This document shows, one piece after another, positions 40,027-41,487 of a stretch of DNA of 41,487 bases (position 1 is the stretch's first letter; the number at the start of each line of letters is the position of its first letter). The DNA lies in the NCBI GenBank assembly GCA_019117525.1, contig DWZO01000005.1, positions 1 to 41,487 on the forward strand, written 5' to 3'. The translations under genes and the position numbers were made by a program. Source of the stretch: Allocoprobacillus merdigallinarum (GTDB lineage: Bacteria > Bacillota_I > Bacilli_A > Erysipelotrichales > Coprobacillaceae). The notes under the pieces were generated by a model, which was given only the letters and a program-made list of their open reading frames with translations, was not told the DNA's origin and made no database searches.

Positions 40027-40380
40027 ATGAAACAAACACTACGTACTTATATTTATACATGTTTAATTTTTCTTATTCCTTTTATACTTATCTCTCTTAT
40101 TCTTTCCCTTTTATCTTATTTCATGCAAATCAATCATTTATTTATTCAAATCATTCTGCAAGTATTCGCTTATATGACACTTATTATTGCAGCACTATAT
40201 TTGACATCACATTTACCTGATCATCGCATGAAACACTGTTTATTCTTTTCTCTCTTGTATTTTTTAATAAGCTTATGCCTTCATCTTGATGATATTCAAT
40301 ATGTTCATTTGATTTTCAAGTCATGCATATTTTTATTGATTGGCTTTTTTAAAGAAATCAAAACACGTACGATTGCATAA
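40027..40380 (+). CDS. TIGR04086-like small membrane protein
   Basis: 117 aa with four hydrophobic helices (about 9-32, 37-58, 71-88, 96-110). The pattern matches TIGR04086/YrzE-type proteins of Firmicutes, whose function is unknown. AGGAGG 7 nt before the ATG. Divergent from the DUF421 gene. Ends in a long shared terminator. Confidence 0.65.
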   Translation: MKQTLRTYIYTCLIFLIPFILISLILSLLSYFMQINHLFIQIILQVFAYMTLIIAALYLTSHLPDHRMKHCLFFSLLYFLISLCLHLDDIQYVHLIFKSCIFLLIGFFKEIKTRTIA

Positions 40381-40448
40381 AAAAAGGAACTTATCTGAAA
40401 TGAATCCAAATTCAATCATAAAGATTCACTTCAGGACAGTTCCTTTTT
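40381..40448. terminator. Long bidirectional terminator
   Basis: AAAAAGGAACT (near 40382) pairs with AGTTCCTTTTT (40438-40448), and CTGAA-TGAATC pairs with GATTCA-TTCAG inside; A-run and T-run flank it. Serves both convergent genes. Confidence 0.85.
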
Positions 40449-40743
40449 AAAATAATAATAAGCATGAAAAGAATACTGCTACTACTATTAATATGACATA
40501 AGGTATACGGACTAAACAAGCCAACGCTGTATTTTTCTTTAAATCATTAACCATAGAATCTTCTAATACTCCTACAAACAATGTTGCTGCAGCAATATTA
40601 AAGAAATTTAATGGTCCCAAATAAAGTTCCAGTGTACTCATAGGAAGAATAAAAGCATAGATGCCGTTGACAACAACAACAATGATTAAAAAGACAACCC
40701 ACAATGTTAACACTGTTCGATTAAATTGACGACTTTCTTGCAT
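40447..40743 (-). CDS. Small hypothetical membrane protein
   Basis: 98 aa from the ATG at 40743 (AGGTGGTGATC upstream; the ORF extends to 40806 but that part has no SD). Three hydrophobic segments, about 12-33, 45-60 and 77-97, with a short acidic loop VLEDSMVNDLKKN. No family recognised. Confidence 0.65.
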   Translation of the reverse strand: MQESRQFNRTVLTLWVVFLIIVVVVNGIYAFILPMSTLELYLGPLNFFNIAAATLFVGVLEDSMVNDLKKNTALACLVRIPYVILIVVAVFFSCLLLF

Positions 40744-40852
40744 ATGATCACCACCTACTTCTTTGCCATAATTATTATATACTATTTTCATAAAAATAAC
40801 AAACATACAAACGTTTCACTATAAAATTATTGGATTTTTTATTAAATTCCCC

Positions 40853-40858
40853 TATAAT
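40853..40858 (+). promoter_or_regulatory. -10 of the PTS IIB gene
   Basis: TATAAT (40853-40858), 41 nt before the start codon; no clear -35. Confidence 0.4.
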
Positions 40859-40899
40859 ATAAGAAAGAAATATGAAAAATTGAAAGTGAGGGGTTGTCA

Positions 40900-41220
40900 A
40901 TGATACATATTGTCTTATGCTGTGCAGCTGCCATGTCAACAAGCTTATTGGTAGAAAAAATGAAAAGAGAAGCGGATTACCAAGGAATTCGTGTTGATAT
41001 AAGAGCTGTTGGAGTTCATGATGTTCATCAGGCTACAGATGCCAATATCATTTTATTAGCTCCACAAGTGAAATATATTAAAAAACAATTACAAAAAGCT
41101 TTACCAGATATACCAGTTATGGATATTTCTATGCGTGATTATGGAACAATGAATGGTAAAAACGTATTCCAAAATGCTATGGAAATGATTGAACAAAATA
41201 AATCGGATGAGATGGGATAA
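40900..41220 (+). CDS. PTS lactose/cellobiose-type EIIB component, orphan
   Basis: 106 aa from the ATG at 40900 (GAGGGG 6 nt upstream). The N-terminal IHIVLCCAAAMSTSLLVEKM (2-21) is the phospho-Cys P-loop of the lac/cel IIB family; Cys8 in CAAAMSTSLL is the likely phosphoryl acceptor, and Cys7 is next to it. The central ILLAPQVKYIKKQL matches IIB. No IIA or IIC gene lies nearby in the window; they may lie downstream or elsewhere. Followed by a terminator. Confidence 0.9.
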   Translation: MIHIVLCCAAAMSTSLLVEKMKREADYQGIRVDIRAVGVHDVHQATDANIILLAPQVKYIKKQLQKALPDIPVMDISMRDYGTMNGKNVFQNAMEMIEQNKSDEMG

Positions 41221-41233
41221 CCATCTTTTTTTA
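41210..41233 (+). terminator. Terminator of the PTS IIB gene
   Basis: AGATGG (41210-41215) / CCATCT (41221-41226) with loop GATAA and a T-run; the stop codon lies in the hairpin. Confidence 0.88.
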
Positions 41234-41361
41234 TTGAAATAAATTTAACTTCAGTTAAATGTTGGTAATTGATTTTAACCCCATAAAAACGGTGTTAAAG
41301 CCCTTTAAAATAAAACATGATATTTTCATCAGTGCTATACTTATATCGAGGTGAAGATATT

Positions 41362-41487
41362 ATGACTGATAAAATGTTTAATGATATTATTGATTCCATT
41401 ATCAATAATGCAACTGATGATGAAATTGAAATCATTAGAGAAAAGCTCAATAACCATATCATCAATCATATCTATGATGGTGAAGTA
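41362..41487 (+). CDS. 5' end of an unidentified gene, cut by the window edge
   Basis: 42 codons from an ATG at 41362 with GAGGTG 8 nt upstream. Reads MTDKMFNDIIDSIINNATDD, then acidic-amphipathic helix (EIEIIREKLNN), with no stop before the edge. An extended -10 (TGCTATACT, near 41333-41341) lies 20-30 nt upstream. No family recognised from this stretch. Confidence 0.65.
   Translation, partial: MTDKMFNDIIDSIINNATDDEIEIIREKLNNHIINHIYDGEV

Noticed and set aside
1..41487. CRISPR arrays, tRNA or rRNA genes, intact insertion sequences, integrase or attachment sites
   Set aside because: None seen on either strand; the only sizeable direct repeat is the 93-bp thiT end, apart from repeats within the adhesin gene.

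Overview
The window is AT-rich, gene-dense DNA from a low-GC, Gram-positive, endospore-forming anaerobe. A gut lineage close to Erysipelotrichia (Coprobacillus/Catenibacterium-like) is my best guess, not proven. The evidence is: a spoVA operon; two T-box leaders (one on asnS); a glmS ribozyme; a TPP riboswitch; ScpA/ScpB; Rex; and many extended -10 (TGnTATAAT-type) promoters. No tRNA, rRNA, CRISPR array, prophage or intact transposon was seen.

Layout. 1-560: start of a minus-strand gene behind a perfect 34-bp palindrome, then a cold-shock gene with a long structured leader. 555-4587 (minus): heterodimeric CydDC-like ABC exporter, YgbA-like Cys-rich protein and a DUF454 membrane protein, translationally coupled. 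4684-6816 (minus): scpA, scpB and a metallophosphatase. 6900-7255: remains of an Rpn/PD-(D/E)XK nuclease gene. 7394-9089: L-cysteine desulfidase and a small membrane protein. 9157-12200: spoVAC-spoVAD-spoVAE-gerA/spoVAF, with a divergent 31-aa gene. 12403-13343: FolT-like ECF S component behind an unassigned structured leader. 13362-16209: an unusual pair, a metallophosphoesterase with an unknown N-terminal half and a D-2-hydroxyacid dehydrogenase fused to a domain resembling the middle component of ABC three-component conflict systems. 16293-21642: asnS (Asn T-box) and the operon DUF402-tsaE-tsaB-rimI-tsaD-rex. 21726-23652: accessory island bounded by two 95%-identical 93-bp copies of the thiT 3' end; it holds a candidate structured RNA and a PBECR4-like protein. 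23651-25666: TPP riboswitch-thiT and divergent ackA. 25729-30105: giant surface adhesin with a thioester domain and about 11 CnaB/SpaA-type domains. 30257-31825: azlC-azlD and a solitary MazF/PemK-like protein. 32014-33999: glmS ribozyme and glmS. 34141-36252: TPR protein ending in a cold-shock-like domain, and a ZIP transporter. 36336-39344: T-box with a UAC (Tyr) specifier driving a three-gene TrpXYZ-like ABC importer, which I therefore read as tyrosine-responsive. 39341-41487: small membrane proteins, an orphan PTS IIB and the start of an unknown gene.

The strongest leads are: the MC3-like/dehydrogenase fusion with its metallophosphoesterase partner; the RNA plus PBECR4-like gene inside the thiT duplication; the Tyr specifier of the ABC-importer T-box; the unassigned leader of the ECF gene; and the TPR-cold-shock fusion. 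Family assignments are from reading sequence motifs only; no database search was run.
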